Source: CAZFQG01 sp964520785 (GTDB lineage Bacteria; Planctomycetota; Planctomycetia; Pirellulales; Thermoguttaceae). Taken from it: a stretch of DNA of 41,940 bases. Of this stretch, positions 1 to 8,980 are shown in pieces. Within the stretch, counting starts at the first letter, position 1; the number at the start of each line of letters is the position of its first letter. Location of the stretch: assembly GCA_964520785.1 (NCBI GenBank), contig CAZFQG010000029.1:1-41940 (forward strand), read 5' to 3'. The translations under genes and the position numbers were made by a program. The notes under the pieces were generated by a model. It was given only the letters and a program-made list of their open reading frames with translations. It was not told the origin of the DNA and made no database searches.

Positions 1-1
1 A

Positions 2-1366
2 GATGTCTCTGAATGGGCGGCTGGTGAGCGGGTTGACCCGGTCGATCAGGCGAGGCATCTTTTCGACTGGACCGTGCGGAATATCCAACTTGAACCGGGC
101 GGCGCCACGGCGCCCGAACGGGACGAAGACACCCCAATGCAATCGCCCTGGCATACGCTCCTATTCGGTCGGGGTACCGACTTGGACAGAGCGTGGGTTT
201 TCATGCTTCTCTTGCGTCAGCGCGCCATCGATTCGGCCCTCTTGGCGGTTCCGGATCCACGGAATCCCGAACGCCTCAAACCCTGGGCCGTCACCGTCGT
301 GACGGAAGACGCGCTGTATCTGTTCGATCCGCTGGTAGGTCTGCCGATCCCTTCCGAGGACGGTGTCCGACTGGAACCTGGTTCGGGCTTGAACATCCAG
401 CCCGCAACCTTGGAAGAGGTCGTCCGGAATCCGGAGGTGCTTTGCCGCCTCGCCCCGGAGGAGGAGACCCCTTATCGGGTGGATGCGGCATCGTTGAAAA
501 ACGTAACGGCCCTACTGGAAGCCTCCCCGGCCTATTTATCCGCCCGAATGGATTTACTGGCTTCGCAATTGGTGGGGGACTCGCGGACGGTATTAACGGC
601 GATCCCTTCGGCGATCCGGGAGCGGCTGGCGAAACACCCTCATGTCAAGTCCGTTGCCCTTTGGGAGCATCCGTTCCGCGTGGCGGCATCCCTCGCGGAG
701 CCGTCCGAGCCGCTGCGCGAATCCCTGGCGGTCCGAATGCGTCCGTTCCGGCTTGAGCGGCGGATCGAGCGTTCGATCGATCGGGACGAAGGGGAAGAGA
801 CCGTATCGCAAGCCCAGGCCCCCTTTATGCGTTACGGCGACGAGGCGGCGACCGAAAGAGGAGAGCGCCGCGTGATCCGCGCTGCCCCTTTATGGAAGGG
901 TCGAATACTCTATTTGAAGGGTCATTTTGTGGGTAAGGAGGCGGCGACCCACTTTTTTCAGATGGCGCGGCCTTCGGCCACGGCTCTTTCCGGGATCGCG
1001 GCCGCTTCGACGGAGGACGAGGAATCCGGCGCGGTACAGGGAGCGGCACTTAAGGCGGCCTGGGAGCGCGCCAAACAGGACGCCAGCTACTGGCTCGGGC
1101 TGATGAATTTTGAACGAGGTAAGTATGGACCGGCGAAGGACTATTTCGTAAAACGAGTACTCGACCCGCCGGCGGGAAATTTGGAATCTTCTCTGGAAAG
1201 CCCCTGGACTTCCGGAGCGACCTATAATTTAGCGCGAACGTTCGAGGCGGAGGGTCGGTTGACCGATGCAATCGGCACATACCGCAAAAACGACGCTCAG
1301 CCCAACCGGCTGCAATCAGTCGTGCGGGCCCGTTTGCTCGACTCCGTCGAACAAACCGGTCCGTGA
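2..1366 (+). CDS. Transglutaminase-like/TPR-type protein, 5' truncated
   Basis: The frame is open from the left edge of the window, so the true start lies outside; the first in-frame start inside is a GTG at 74. The visible part is about 454 residues. Near the N-terminus a segment (FDWTVRNIQLEP, then a histidine and a DRAWVFMLLLRQ helix) resembles a transglutaminase-like core, but the position where the catalytic Cys would be expected reads Asp-Arg-Ala, so I would not assume enzyme activity. The C-terminal third (after about residue 330) has TPR-like helices, with ASYWLGLMNFERGKYGPAKDYF followed by TYNLARTFEAEGRLTDAIGTY. It stops 97 bases before a membrane protein gene on the same strand and may be co-transcribed with it. 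The family assignment is by resemblance only; the function is unknown. Confidence 0.6.
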   Translation, partial: DVSEWAAGERVDPVDQARHLFDWTVRNIQLEPGGATAPERDEDTPMQSPWHTLLFGRGTDLDRAWVFMLLLRQRAIDSALLAVPDPRNPERLKPWAVTVVTEDALYLFDPLVGLPIPSEDGVRLEPGSGLNIQPATLEEVVRNPEVLCRLAPEEETPYRVDAASLKNVTALLEASPAYLSARMDLLASQLVGDSRTVLTAIPSAIRERLAKHPHVKSVALWEHPFRVAASLAEPSEPLRESLAVRMRPFRLERRIERSIDRDEGEETVSQAQAPFMRYGDEAATERGERRVIRAAPLWKGRILYLKGHFVGKEAATHFFQMARPSATALSGIAAASTEDEESGAVQGAALKAAWERAKQDASYWLGLMNFERGKYGPAKDYFVKRVLDPPAGNLESSLESPWTSGATYNLARTFEAEGRLTDAIGTYRKNDAQPNRLQSVVRARLLDSVEQTGP

Positions 1367-1463
1367 GGACGAGAGGCGTTTCCGATCCTTCCACTATGGA
1401 TACGGCCGGCGCTGACCAATTGAGAATAACGGCATCTGGAGTTCCAATCGCGGAGAGTCGAAT

Positions 1464-2201
1464 ATGAGTCAAACCGATTCACACGATCCCACCCAAGGTG
1501 AATTGAGCGGCGAGGTCACGAACCGTCTGCTCATGGACATGCCGCAATCGCCGCGACGTGCGCAGAATCGATTACTGACGGCGATCGGCGTGTTTCTCTT
1601 TCTCGTCGTCCTTGGAGGCATCGGATTCGGCTTGTTCACGTACCTGCAGGGCCAGCAGAGCAGCGGCGTCTATTTTCCGGACATGACCTACGTCGAATTC
1701 AGCAACAGGCTCAGTACGAAAGAGATCGATCCTCGCGGCGCCGACCACATCTATTATCAGCGGGTCGAGGCCCCTGAAGGAGAGATCGGCGAAGACGTGT
1801 GGATGAAGATGGAAATCCAGAGTAATTCCTACGAGGCGATGCTGAAGAAACAGAAGGACCGCATGGATGCCCTGAAAGCCTCCGGAGTGGACGTCAAGGA
1901 CAGGACCGTAGGCCAGATCGAAATTGCGCCGGCGGAATGGACACGTAGCACTGAGTATCCGACCTGGTGGATAGATATCCAGTCTTCGGTCGGTGTCAGC
2001 AGGACCAAGACCAGCATTTGGACGGTTCGCTTGCCGGGAAAGACGGCCGGTGAGTTGTGGGCATTCGATCCCGCGAAAAACTCCGCGTGGATTTGGAAGT
2101 GGGAAGGGCCGGTCGAACGACCTGGTGATTCCGCCGATCCGCCGGAGGACTTCGGCGAGCCGGACCCCGTCGAGGAGACTCCCCCGCGGGTCGATGGTTA
2201 A
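1464..2201 (+). CDS. Single-pass membrane protein of unknown function
   Basis: The ATG is preceded by a good ribosome-binding site (CGGAGAG) about seven bases upstream. The 245-residue product has a polar N-terminus, one clear membrane helix at about residues 38-60, and a hydrophilic C-terminal region that would face the periplasm if the topology is N-in. The C-terminal about 25 residues are rich in Pro, Glu and Asp. The soluble part has a mixed alpha/beta look, with repeated Trp residues near the end (WTRSTEYPTWWIDIQSS), but I recognise no family motif. It follows the transglutaminase-like/TPR gene on the same strand and is convergent with the zinc-ribbon gene downstream, so it probably ends the transcript. 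I do not assign a function. Confidence 0.6.
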   Translation: MSQTDSHDPTQGELSGEVTNRLLMDMPQSPRRAQNRLLTAIGVFLFLVVLGGIGFGLFTYLQGQQSSGVYFPDMTYVEFSNRLSTKEIDPRGADHIYYQRVEAPEGEIGEDVWMKMEIQSNSYEAMLKKQKDRMDALKASGVDVKDRTVGQIEIAPAEWTRSTEYPTWWIDIQSSVGVSRTKTSIWTVRLPGKTAGELWAFDPAKNSAWIWKWEGPVERPGDSADPPEDFGEPDPVEETPPRVDG

Positions 2202-2321
2202 GCCGAATCGGTCTTTCCGCGCGCGGGTTCCGCGAGTCAGCCGCCTCCTTCAAGGGGATCGCGTCCGCGCCGACGGCGGAAAGGACGAACCCGCAGGACG
2301 AAATCCGCGGCGAGGCAACGC

Positions 2322-2783
2322 TCACCGGGGCCGGTTTCTTCCGCAGTGCGCCGAACACCGCGCGACGTAACGGGTCAGGCCCGGGCCGGTCGATTTCCGG
2401 ATTTCCATCGGCGCGCCGCAGTGGGGGCAGTATTCGAATTCCACTTGCCTATCGCCCGACTCGGCGTGCCGTTGGCAGGTGACGCAAAGCTCGGTATCCG
2501 GAAGAAACTCCAACCGTTCCGGTTCGATGGGCCGGCCGCAAGCGGTGCAGGGTTTCTCCTCTTTCCATTCATCGCGGGCCTCTTCGACCACCAGCCCGAC
2601 ATGGCCGCACTCGGGGCACGGCATTTTGTCCGCCGCGGAAAGAAAGAGTTGCTCGAGCAAGTCAAAAGGGGGCGCATTGCGCCGGCTGACCTTCTTCGCG
2701 GATCGCAGCATTTGGATCATCTCTTGCGGTCCGACCGAGTCGAACCAGCCGCATTCGGGACAACGCGCGTCGTAGCGGAGCAT
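2322..2783 (-). CDS. Multi-zinc-ribbon protein with a DksA/TraR-like finger
   Basis: The likely start is the ATG at 2783 (MLRYDARCPECGW). A longer frame reaches 2885 but would overlap the upstream CPBP gene. The 153-residue product carries several Cys pairs: CPEC at the N-terminus, CPEC near the middle, a CTACG...CVTC pair spaced like the DksA/TraR C4 finger with the typical intervening IEPERLEFLPDTELC context, then CPHC and a final C-x3-C. These should bind zinc. DksA-type fingers occur in RNA-polymerase-binding proteins, but the long coiled coil of DksA is missing, so a general zinc-ribbon role is safer. It is the last gene of the SDR-CPBP-zinc-ribbon operon, 37 bases after the CPBP stop. 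Confidence 0.7.
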   Translation of the reverse strand: MLRYDARCPECGWFDSVGPQEMIQMLRSAKKVSRRNAPPFDLLEQLFLSAADKMPCPECGHVGLVVEEARDEWKEEKPCTACGRPIEPERLEFLPDTELCVTCQRHAESGDRQVEFEYCPHCGAPMEIRKSTGPGLTRYVARCSAHCGRNRPR

Positions 2784-2820
2784 TATCGGGACTTCTTCGA
2801 TACGGCAAAGGGGTTTCGGT

Positions 2821-3528
2821 TCAATGGAAACAGATGAAGTAATCGAGCGAGAGCCCCAACAGGTAGTGCATGAGCACCACGGCAAGGAGCGAATTCGTCC
2901 GGTAGACGATCAGTCCCCAAAGAACGCCGGCTCCCAGAGAGGCGAAGACCTCGCTCGGCGGCCGTCCGAAGTGGAGCAGTCCGGAAGCCATACTTTGAAT
3001 GAGCAGCGCGTTCGCCGCGCCGAGCGAACCGCGCAGACCCAGTTGCAGGTACCCCCGGAAATGGAACTCCCAGCCCAGGTAGAACATCAAATAGCTAACG
3101 GCGTGCCAAGCGAACGCCCCGGCCGACCCGGCGGCGGCCGGATTGATGGGGTAATACGCGCGATAGGCGTCGGAGGTCGAGGCGTAGTAACCAAGGAATA
3201 TCCATGCCAAAGCGCTAATGAGGAACGACCGGAACGTGTAAAGCCGGTTCCCAAGGCGGATGCCGTAATCGCGCAGCGGCTCGCGGAAGACGAACTTGAC
3301 GATGGCCGCCGGAATCAGTCCCAGCAGTACCAGACATGCGGCGAATTGATAGACCCCCGCGGCCGCTTCGCCGCTAGGAATTCCGCCGGACATCGGCGCG
3401 AGGTGATCGAGATAGAACCGCGGCGAGCCGAATTCCCACCAGGTGACCATGAGGACGGCCGACGAGGCGAGGATGACGGTCGGCTTGAACTGCTCGCCCC
3501 GTAACGCGTCGAAAATGGGTCGGACCAT
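2821..3528 (-). CDS. CPBP family intramembrane glutamic endopeptidase homologue
   Basis: The ATG at 3528 has an AGGAG site seven bases upstream; the longer frame to 3675 would overlap the preceding SDR gene and is not needed. The 235-residue protein is strongly hydrophobic, with several membrane helices. Two CPBP (Rce1/Abi) motifs are visible: E-F-H-F-R-G at residues 154-159, a variant of the usual EExxxR motif in which the second Glu is Phe, and a His at 186 in LLHFGRP. A further His at 221 (VLMHYLLG) fits the last motif. Family members cleave substrates within the membrane or act in maturation and immunity; the substrate here is unknown. It lies 19 bases after the SDR stop and precedes the zinc-ribbon gene. 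Confidence 0.8.
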   Translation of the reverse strand: MVRPIFDALRGEQFKPTVILASSAVLMVTWWEFGSPRFYLDHLAPMSGGIPSGEAAAGVYQFAACLVLLGLIPAAIVKFVFREPLRDYGIRLGNRLYTFRSFLISALAWIFLGYYASTSDAYRAYYPINPAAAGSAGAFAWHAVSYLMFYLGWEFHFRGYLQLGLRGSLGAANALLIQSMASGLLHFGRPPSEVFASLGAGVLWGLIVYRTNSLLAVVLMHYLLGLSLDYFICFH

Positions 3529-3547
3529 GAACGTTCTCCTGTGGTTC

Positions 3548-4606
3548 TCAGTACGGCCGCGGGCCCCTTTCGGCCCGGACGCGGAGCAACCATTCGTACG
3601 TCTTGCGGAGTCCCTCTCGAAGAGGAGTCGGCCGGTAACCGAGTTCCTCCCGGGCCCGGTCGCTGGAAAAGGCACTGTCCGAAGCGAAGTAGCGGACCCA
3701 TCCCGGCGTGATCCGCGGGTAGATTCCGAACCACTCTCCCATCTTTTTCTGCATCCACGCGAATACCAGAGGCGTGAGAGTCAACATCGGAATTTGAAAA
3801 TGCCGTTTCCCGCTGATCTCGTCGATTAGACGGAAGAAACCCTTAAGCGATATGTTCTCTCCGCCAAGTATGTACCGCCTGCCCGCGGGGCCCTTTTCCA
3901 TCGCCGCCAGATGCCCTTCGACGACGTCGTCGACCAGAACGTAGTTCGCGACGTTGACCCCCCGGTTGAGCAATACCGGCACGCGGCCGCGGTCGTAGTC
4001 GTCGATGAGCGCCGCCAGGGCGTTCCCCTCGGTAAAATGCCCCGGCCCGTAGACCCGCGTCGGATTGACGATAACGACCGGCAGTCCATCAGCGGCGCGT
4101 TCTTCCACCTCTCGTTCGGCCAGGAACTTGGTCCGTTCGTAGTCGCAGTAGAACCGCGCGTCGCGCCGTGGGGAATCTTCGTCGGCGACCTCGCCGGGCG
4201 CGGTCGTTCCCAGGGTCATGATGGTGGAGGTCCACACCGTTTTTTGCACCCTCAGCTTCTTCGCGGCTTGGAGGACATTACGCATTCCACCGACGTTCAT
4301 GTCGAAGAAGGTCTTCGGATCGGGCGCCCAGTTCTTTGCGCACGCCGCCAGATGGAAGACGTAATCGCAGCCCTCCATTCCACGTTCCACCGAGGCGGGA
4401 TCGGTGATGTCGCCACGGATCAGCTCCACGTTTTCGTGTCGCAGGGGTCCGCCGTCCTCCGGCCAACCGAACCCCGGCGGCGGCGCCGGATTCGCGCGGC
4501 GGCTCAGCGCGCGAACGCCGTGACCCTGCTCGGCGAGCGCCGCGACGAGGTGCGTCCCGATGAATCCGGTCCCTCCGGTGACGAAAACGGTCGAATGTGG
4601 TTCCAT
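3548..4606 (-). CDS. NAD(P)-dependent epimerase/dehydratase-like extended SDR
   Basis: A 352-residue extended short-chain dehydrogenase/reductase. The nucleotide-binding glycine motif GGTGFIG is at residues 11-17 and the catalytic Y-x3-K at Tyr156-Lys160 (YERTK). Downstream, NPTRVYGPG matches the conserved substrate-domain entry of dihydroflavonol-4-reductase-like and NAD-dependent epimerase families. The start is the ATG at 4606; a TTG three codons upstream is in frame but less likely. These enzymes oxidise or reduce hydroxyl groups on sugars, sterols or acyl-type substrates; the substrate cannot be read from the sequence. It heads a three-gene run with the CPBP and zinc-ribbon genes. The flagellar motB gene ends 49 bases upstream, with a hairpin between them. 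Confidence 0.85.
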   Translation of the reverse strand: MEPHSTVFVTGGTGFIGTHLVAALAEQGHGVRALSRRANPAPPPGFGWPEDGGPLRHENVELIRGDITDPASVERGMEGCDYVFHLAACAKNWAPDPKTFFDMNVGGMRNVLQAAKKLRVQKTVWTSTIMTLGTTAPGEVADEDSPRRDARFYCDYERTKFLAEREVEERAADGLPVVIVNPTRVYGPGHFTEGNALAALIDDYDRGRVPVLLNRGVNVANYVLVDDVVEGHLAAMEKGPAGRRYILGGENISLKGFFRLIDEISGKRHFQIPMLTLTPLVFAWMQKKMGEWFGIYPRITPGWVRYFASDSAFSSDRAREELGYRPTPLREGLRKTYEWLLRVRAERGPRPY

Positions 4607-4627
4607 GATCGGCAAAACTCGTTTCGG

Positions 4628-4645
4628 GGACTCAACCGGGAGTCC
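4628..4645 (-). terminator. Hairpin after motB, candidate terminator of the flagellar operon
   Basis: A perfect 6-bp inverted repeat (GGACTC / GAGTCC, loop of six) lies ten bases past the motB stop codon. On the minus strand a short run of four T follows about ten bases later, so intrinsic termination would be weak. It sits just before the SDR gene, and some read-through into that operon is possible. Confidence 0.4.
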
Positions 4646-4655
4646 TCCGCGCGGC

Positions 4656-5381
4656 TTATTCGACGCCGCGCGAAACGCTCGGGGCGATCTGGTCGAGCAA
4701 CCGGACCTCGACGCGCGATTGCGGATCGCGGCCGGTTTCCAACGGCGGCGCCGGGAGAGGCTCGTTCGCCGCGACGACGCGAATCGAGAACCGGTCCGGA
4801 TTGATTCCCAGCTCGTCCACCATGTAGTTCATCACGCCGACGCACCGCCGGTATGCCAGGTCGTAATGGGTCGAAAATGCGCCATTCCGCGGCAGAGGCC
4901 GGCCCGTTGAATGACCGGCCAGTTCGATCATTTGCGGTTTCCCGCGGATGTCTCGCGCAATGAGCTGAAGTACCTTCTTGGCCTCCTGGTCAAGATGGTC
5001 GCTCGCCTCGTCGAATTGCACGACTCCGCCGAGCGAGAATCGTCCGGACGGATGGGTCGACGTTACGCGTTGTTCGGTGCCGGGAGAACTCTGTTTCCGC
5101 GCGCCGCCGCGGAGCGTGTTCTGCCGTTTGGAGCGGCCGAGGCTGGCCAACTTGCTCAGTTTGGTGCGCGCGGGGGGCTGTTCACCGGGCGCCAACGAGG
5201 CTTCGGACCTGGTATATCCGAACGTTCGGCGCATCGATTCGAGCATCGCCTGAAAGCGCTCCTCCTGCCGGATTTCGCTCATGGAAAACAGCATGATGAA
5301 AAACGTGAGCAAGAGCGACATCATGTCGCCGAAGGTCACGACCCATTCCGGTACGCCGCCGCCGTCCGATTCATCGGCCAT
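4656..5381 (-). CDS. motB: Flagellar stator protein MotB
   Basis: A 241-residue MotB homologue. The N-terminal cytoplasmic tail and single membrane helix (PEWVVTFGDMMSLLLTFFIM) carry Asp19, the expected ion-binding residue of the stator channel. The C-terminal region (about 130-241) is an OmpA-like peptidoglycan-binding domain, but its motifs are unusual: GHTD is GHST, the NWxLSxxRA helix reads HYDLAYRRC, and the final NRRVEI box reads SRVEVRLL. With MotA it forms the stator that turns ion flow into torque and anchors to the cell wall. It starts two bases after the motA stop and is the last gene of the flagellar operon. Confidence 0.92.
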   Translation of the reverse strand: MADESDGGGVPEWVVTFGDMMSLLLTFFIMLFSMSEIRQEERFQAMLESMRRTFGYTRSEASLAPGEQPPARTKLSKLASLGRSKRQNTLRGGARKQSSPGTEQRVTSTHPSGRFSLGGVVQFDEASDHLDQEAKKVLQLIARDIRGKPQMIELAGHSTGRPLPRNGAFSTHYDLAYRRCVGVMNYMVDELGINPDRFSIRVVAANEPLPAPPLETGRDPQSRVEVRLLDQIAPSVSRGVE

Positions 5382-5383
5382 CG

Positions 5384-6160
5384 CTACGCCGCCTCCTCGT
5401 CCTTGGTGATGCGTTCGCCGGGTGGAACGAACGTATTGAGCTTCTGTTCGATCACCCGTGGGTTCTCGCCCGACTGGATAGCGAGGATTCCGCGAATGAT
5501 GATCTCCATCGCCTGCTCCTCGTGCTTATGGATGAAGCCGAGCTTTTCGGCGAAGGGGAGAAAGAAGAGGTTGGACACGATCGCGCCGTACAGGGTCGTT
5601 AGCAGGGCGACGGCCATTCCGGTTCCGATCGTATCGGGGTTCATGTCTCCGAGCATGATGATCAATCCCATGAGCGTCCCGATCATTCCGAACGCGGGCG
5701 CGAACCGCCCCATCTGTTCGAAGAGGGATTTTCCGTTCTTGTGCCGTTGGGAAATCGCGTCCATTTCGGTGCGGAGGACCCCCTCGGTCACCTCGGGGCG
5801 CGTTCCGTCCACCGAGAGCTGCACGCCGAGGACCAGAAACGGATGGCTGATCTCCTCGAGACGCCCCTCCAAGGCCAGCATTCCGTCGCGCCGCGCGGTC
5901 TCGGCGAGCGAGACGATCTGCGCGGTCAACTTCGAGTACTCCACCTGCTGGTTGAAGAAAAGAACCTTCAAAACGCGGAACCCCCCCAAAACGGCCTTCA
6001 TTGGGAAGGATATCAACACCGCGGACGCCGCCCCACCAATCACGACGAGAATGGAGGAAAGGCTGAAAAAGCCGGCCAGGTTCGCTCCTTCGGCGGTGAA
6101 GATCGAAAGGAAGATCAGCGCGACGCCGATAATCAGTCCTATGAGGGTGGCAAGGTCCAT
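5384..6160 (-). CDS. motA: Flagellar stator protein MotA
   Basis: A 258-residue MotA homologue with four membrane helices: two near the N-terminus (about 5-22 and 30-52) and two after residue 150 (GRFAPAFGMIGTLMGL and the TGMAVALLTTLYGAIVSN region). The cytoplasmic loop contains Arg90 and Glu98 (R-R-D-G-M-L-A-L-E), the residues that in E. coli MotA interact electrostatically with FliG. The conserved prolines of the inner-leaflet segments are present in FAPAFG and FLPFAEK. Together with MotB it forms the ion-driven stator in the cytoplasmic membrane. It lies between flbD and motB, 32 bases after the flbD stop. Confidence 0.95.
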   Translation of the reverse strand: MDLATLIGLIIGVALIFLSIFTAEGANLAGFFSLSSILVVIGGAASAVLISFPMKAVLGGFRVLKVLFFNQQVEYSKLTAQIVSLAETARRDGMLALEGRLEEISHPFLVLGVQLSVDGTRPEVTEGVLRTEMDAISQRHKNGKSLFEQMGRFAPAFGMIGTLMGLIIMLGDMNPDTIGTGMAVALLTTLYGAIVSNLFFLPFAEKLGFIHKHEEQAMEIIIRGILAIQSGENPRVIEQKLNTFVPPGERITKDEEAA

Positions 6161-6192
6161 CTGCTGCGCGTTTGAATTCCGTTGAATACCCG

Positions 6193-6399
6193 TTACGACG
6201 GGGCTTTCGGGGGGGGAATGAAGTGTTTGCTCCGCTGATACTCGACCGTCTTTCGGATGACCTCGTCCATAGGTTCGACCACGATGATCCTTTCTCCGGT
6301 CGTCAACGTGATAAACGTATCAGGCCGCGCCTCGACATACAATATCAATTCCGCGTTCAATGCGAACGGTTCCCCGTTCAGCCGCGTCAGTTTGATCAT
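6193..6399 (-). CDS. flbD: FlbD family flagellar protein
   Basis: A 68-residue protein matching the short FlbD family: it begins MIKLTRLNGEPFALNAELI, followed by a beta-rich stretch (YVEARPDTFITLTTGERIIVVEP) and a helix (DEVIRKTVEYQRSK). FlbD-type proteins of this size are encoded between hook and motor genes in many flagellar clusters, such as those of Bacillus and spirochaetes. They are thought to assist hook or stator function, though the biochemical role is not settled. This family is unrelated to the Caulobacter transcription factor of the same name. It is placed between flgE (94 bases upstream) and motA, the common order. Confidence 0.9.
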   Translation of the reverse strand: MIKLTRLNGEPFALNAELILYVEARPDTFITLTTGERIIVVEPMDEVIRKTVEYQRSKHFIPPPKAPS

Positions 6400-6493
6400 T
6401 CCACTCGAACCGTCCTCTCCCTAATACGAACCGTCACCAAATCCCACGCCCCCACCATACTATATTCCCCAGCGTCTCACTCGTTCCCTGCCT

Positions 6494-8980
6494 CTACCTT
6501 CCCAGTGCCAACAATTCGTCCAACATCTGGTTCGACGTCGTGATCACCCGCGCGTTTCCGCGGTACAACGTAGACGCCAGAATGAGGTCGACCAGGTCGG
6601 TTCCGACGTCCGAGTTGGAAAGCTCCCGGGCACCGGAGATGACATTGCCGATCCCCTGCTGGCCGGGATCAGCCATGATCGCCAGCCCGGAATTCACGCC
6701 GGGGGAGTAGAGGTTCTGCCCTTTCTGTTCCAGACTGGCGGGGTTGGCGAACCGCGCCAGGCGGAGCTGTCCGAGGTCGCGCGAGATGCCGTTGGAAAAG
6801 ACGCCACGGATCAGGCCGTCCTCGCCGACGATGAAGCTGGTCAACACGCCGGGGGGGGAGCCGTCCTGCCGGGAGACGGCGAGGGTGCTGTATGACGCTC
6901 TCAACCCGGAAAGCTGCGTGAAATCGAGATCGAATTGAAGGGGCGAGACGGACGCCGTCTGGTTACGGAGCACGGTCACCGTGTCGCTGGTCACCTTGGT
7001 AACGTTTCCCGTGCTGTCGAACGTTATTAAACCGGATCCGCATCCGAGACTGATCCCGGAGGTCGGTTCGTTGTTGGGAGACTGCGCGTACCAGCGGTAG
7101 GTGGTCGAGGCGTTCGTCTTGCTCTCCATGACCGCCGTGAGCCGGACGCTGACCGGTATTCCCAGCGAGTCGTAGGCGATGAAGTCGGTGATCGCGCTCT
7201 CGCCGGTGGCCGCTTGGAACTCGCCGAAGGAGAGACTGACCGGTTCAAATCCGCCGTCGATCACCTTTTTTAGCGAGCCGAGCTTCACCGCCACGCGGTT
7301 TCCCTCACCGCAATTCCCGACGATCTGCATCTGGCCGTCGACGACGCGGATGAGTCCCGGCGCCTCCATGCTCCCGTCCGGCATCAGACTCGACGGGATC
7401 GGGTTCGCCGGGTCGGCCCCGGGGGGGGTGACGATTCCGAGGCTGGCGTTCAAAAAGACCAGAAGGTCCTGGACGGTTGACGTGGCCGTAACGTTGAATG
7501 TCTGGGAATTCAACGTGATCCCCCCCTTTTCCCCCGCGAAGCTGATCGTCGTGTCGGCCGCGAAGATGGAGGTATTACTGTCGGACGGCAGGATGTTCGT
7601 CAAGAGCGTGCTCGTGCGGATCTTCGGACCGACGAGGTCGAGCGTGTCGCCGGTTGCCTCGATGGTCGCGTCCGGGATGCCGTCGGTGAAACTGATCTCG
7701 GTCGCCGGAGGGACGACCGAGCCGTCCAGCTCGGCTACCCGGTAAAACGTGTTCGAGTCGGTAGCCGTGTTCCGGTAGAGGACCAGGCGGTCCCAGTTCC
7801 CCTTATCGGCAGGGCTCGGAACCTCCGGGAGACCCGTCAGTTGAATCCGACCCGCGGTGACCGAAGGGGCGACGAGGACCGGCGACGGCCGGCTTAACGA
7901 ATCCGCGCCGCCGGAGGACGATTTCCACACCGCGTAGTACTGGTAGGACCCGGTGATCGTCGTTTCATTTAGTTGGTGCCTAGGGTATACGGAGAGCACA
8001 AGTTCGGCATCGCTGAGCGTATCGCCAGGGAACGGCGAGCCGGGTCCGTCCTCGCCGACGTAATAGTACGGGTCCCCCTCGGCTGCGCCGGCCGTCTGCC
8101 GGTAGATGCGGACATAATCGTAGTTGGCACTCGAGGGGATTCCGGTAAAGTCGACCGTACTGCCATCGATTGCAACTGGAACGGGAGTTGGAAGATTCGT
8201 CGAGTCACTGAAACTCAGGGGAGCGTCGGTATACGGATAGTCGGCGAAGACGAACTTGTAGCGGTAATCGCCCACCCCGACATTGCCGGCACCTGCGGTA
8301 ACATTCGCCGTCGTGCCGGTGACGTCCGGTTCGACGGCGACCGAAACGGTCGTCGCGGTAACGTCCTCTGGATAGGTGTAACTTCCGTCACCGAGCCGTT
8401 CGGTTCGCAGGACGGTTCCGCGGTCGGCGACGTTGCCGGTCGGCGTCAGGGCCCCCTCGATAACCACGTTCTCCGTCGCCTTGCAGACTTGCTTGCCGCC
8501 GAGGGGAATAACGAGCGGTTCGAGCGTCGTCCGCTGAACGACGAAGTTCTCGTCCGCGTTGTACCCGAGGACGCGGTTCCCATTGAGGTCGACGAGTTCA
8601 TCGTTCGCGTTCATCTCGAACAGGCCGTTTCGGGTATACAACTGTTCCCCCTGGCCGCCCTGGACGATGAAGAACCCATCGCCCTGGATCGCCATGTCCA
8701 GCTTGTTGGAGCTGATCTCGATCGTCCCCTGGCTGAAATTGGGGGTGACCGCGGCGACCATCACGCCGAGACCGAACTGGGTCGGATTGGTACCGCCGTT
8801 CGACTCGCTCGGCGAGGAGCCCAGGCTTTTCGTTTGAAGGAACTGGTTGGCGAAGGCGGCCTCGGAGGCCTTGAATCCGACGGTATTGGCATTGGCCAAG
8901 TTGTTGCCGGCGACGTCGATCGTCGCCTCGGAGGCGGTCATCCCGGTGAGCGCCGTGTTCATCGCGGAGAAAATACCCAT
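6494..8980 (-). CDS. flgE: Flagellar hook protein FlgE with inserted domains
   Basis: An 828-residue hook protein, roughly twice the length of enterobacterial FlgE. The N-terminal rod/hook signature is clear (NNLANANTVGFKAS at about 26-39, then the FlgE/F/G motif LDMAIQGDGFFIV at 94-106), and the C-terminal D0 helix ends the protein (ISGARELSNSDVGTDLVDLI). The extra length is in the middle. Two tandem modules at about 236-326 and 343-440 resemble each other (YDYVRIYRQTA...YYYVGEDG and WDRLVLYRNTA...FYRVAELDG) and look like fibronectin-III or Ig-type beta domains. They should be exposed on the hook surface. The gene follows flgD by 72 bases, as expected for the hook module. Confidence 0.95.
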   Translation of the reverse strand: MGIFSAMNTALTGMTASEATIDVAGNNLANANTVGFKASEAAFANQFLQTKSLGSSPSESNGGTNPTQFGLGVMVAAVTPNFSQGTIEISSNKLDMAIQGDGFFIVQGGQGEQLYTRNGLFEMNANDELVDLNGNRVLGYNADENFVVQRTTLEPLVIPLGGKQVCKATENVVIEGALTPTGNVADRGTVLRTERLGDGSYTYPEDVTATTVSVAVEPDVTGTTANVTAGAGNVGVGDYRYKFVFADYPYTDAPLSFSDSTNLPTPVPVAIDGSTVDFTGIPSSANYDYVRIYRQTAGAAEGDPYYYVGEDGPGSPFPGDTLSDAELVLSVYPRHQLNETTITGSYQYYAVWKSSSGGADSLSRPSPVLVAPSVTAGRIQLTGLPEVPSPADKGNWDRLVLYRNTATDSNTFYRVAELDGSVVPPATEISFTDGIPDATIEATGDTLDLVGPKIRTSTLLTNILPSDSNTSIFAADTTISFAGEKGGITLNSQTFNVTATSTVQDLLVFLNASLGIVTPPGADPANPIPSSLMPDGSMEAPGLIRVVDGQMQIVGNCGEGNRVAVKLGSLKKVIDGGFEPVSLSFGEFQAATGESAITDFIAYDSLGIPVSVRLTAVMESKTNASTTYRWYAQSPNNEPTSGISLGCGSGLITFDSTGNVTKVTSDTVTVLRNQTASVSPLQFDLDFTQLSGLRASYSTLAVSRQDGSPPGVLTSFIVGEDGLIRGVFSNGISRDLGQLRLARFANPASLEQKGQNLYSPGVNSGLAIMADPGQQGIGNVISGARELSNSDVGTDLVDLILASTLYRGNARVITTSNQMLDELLALGR

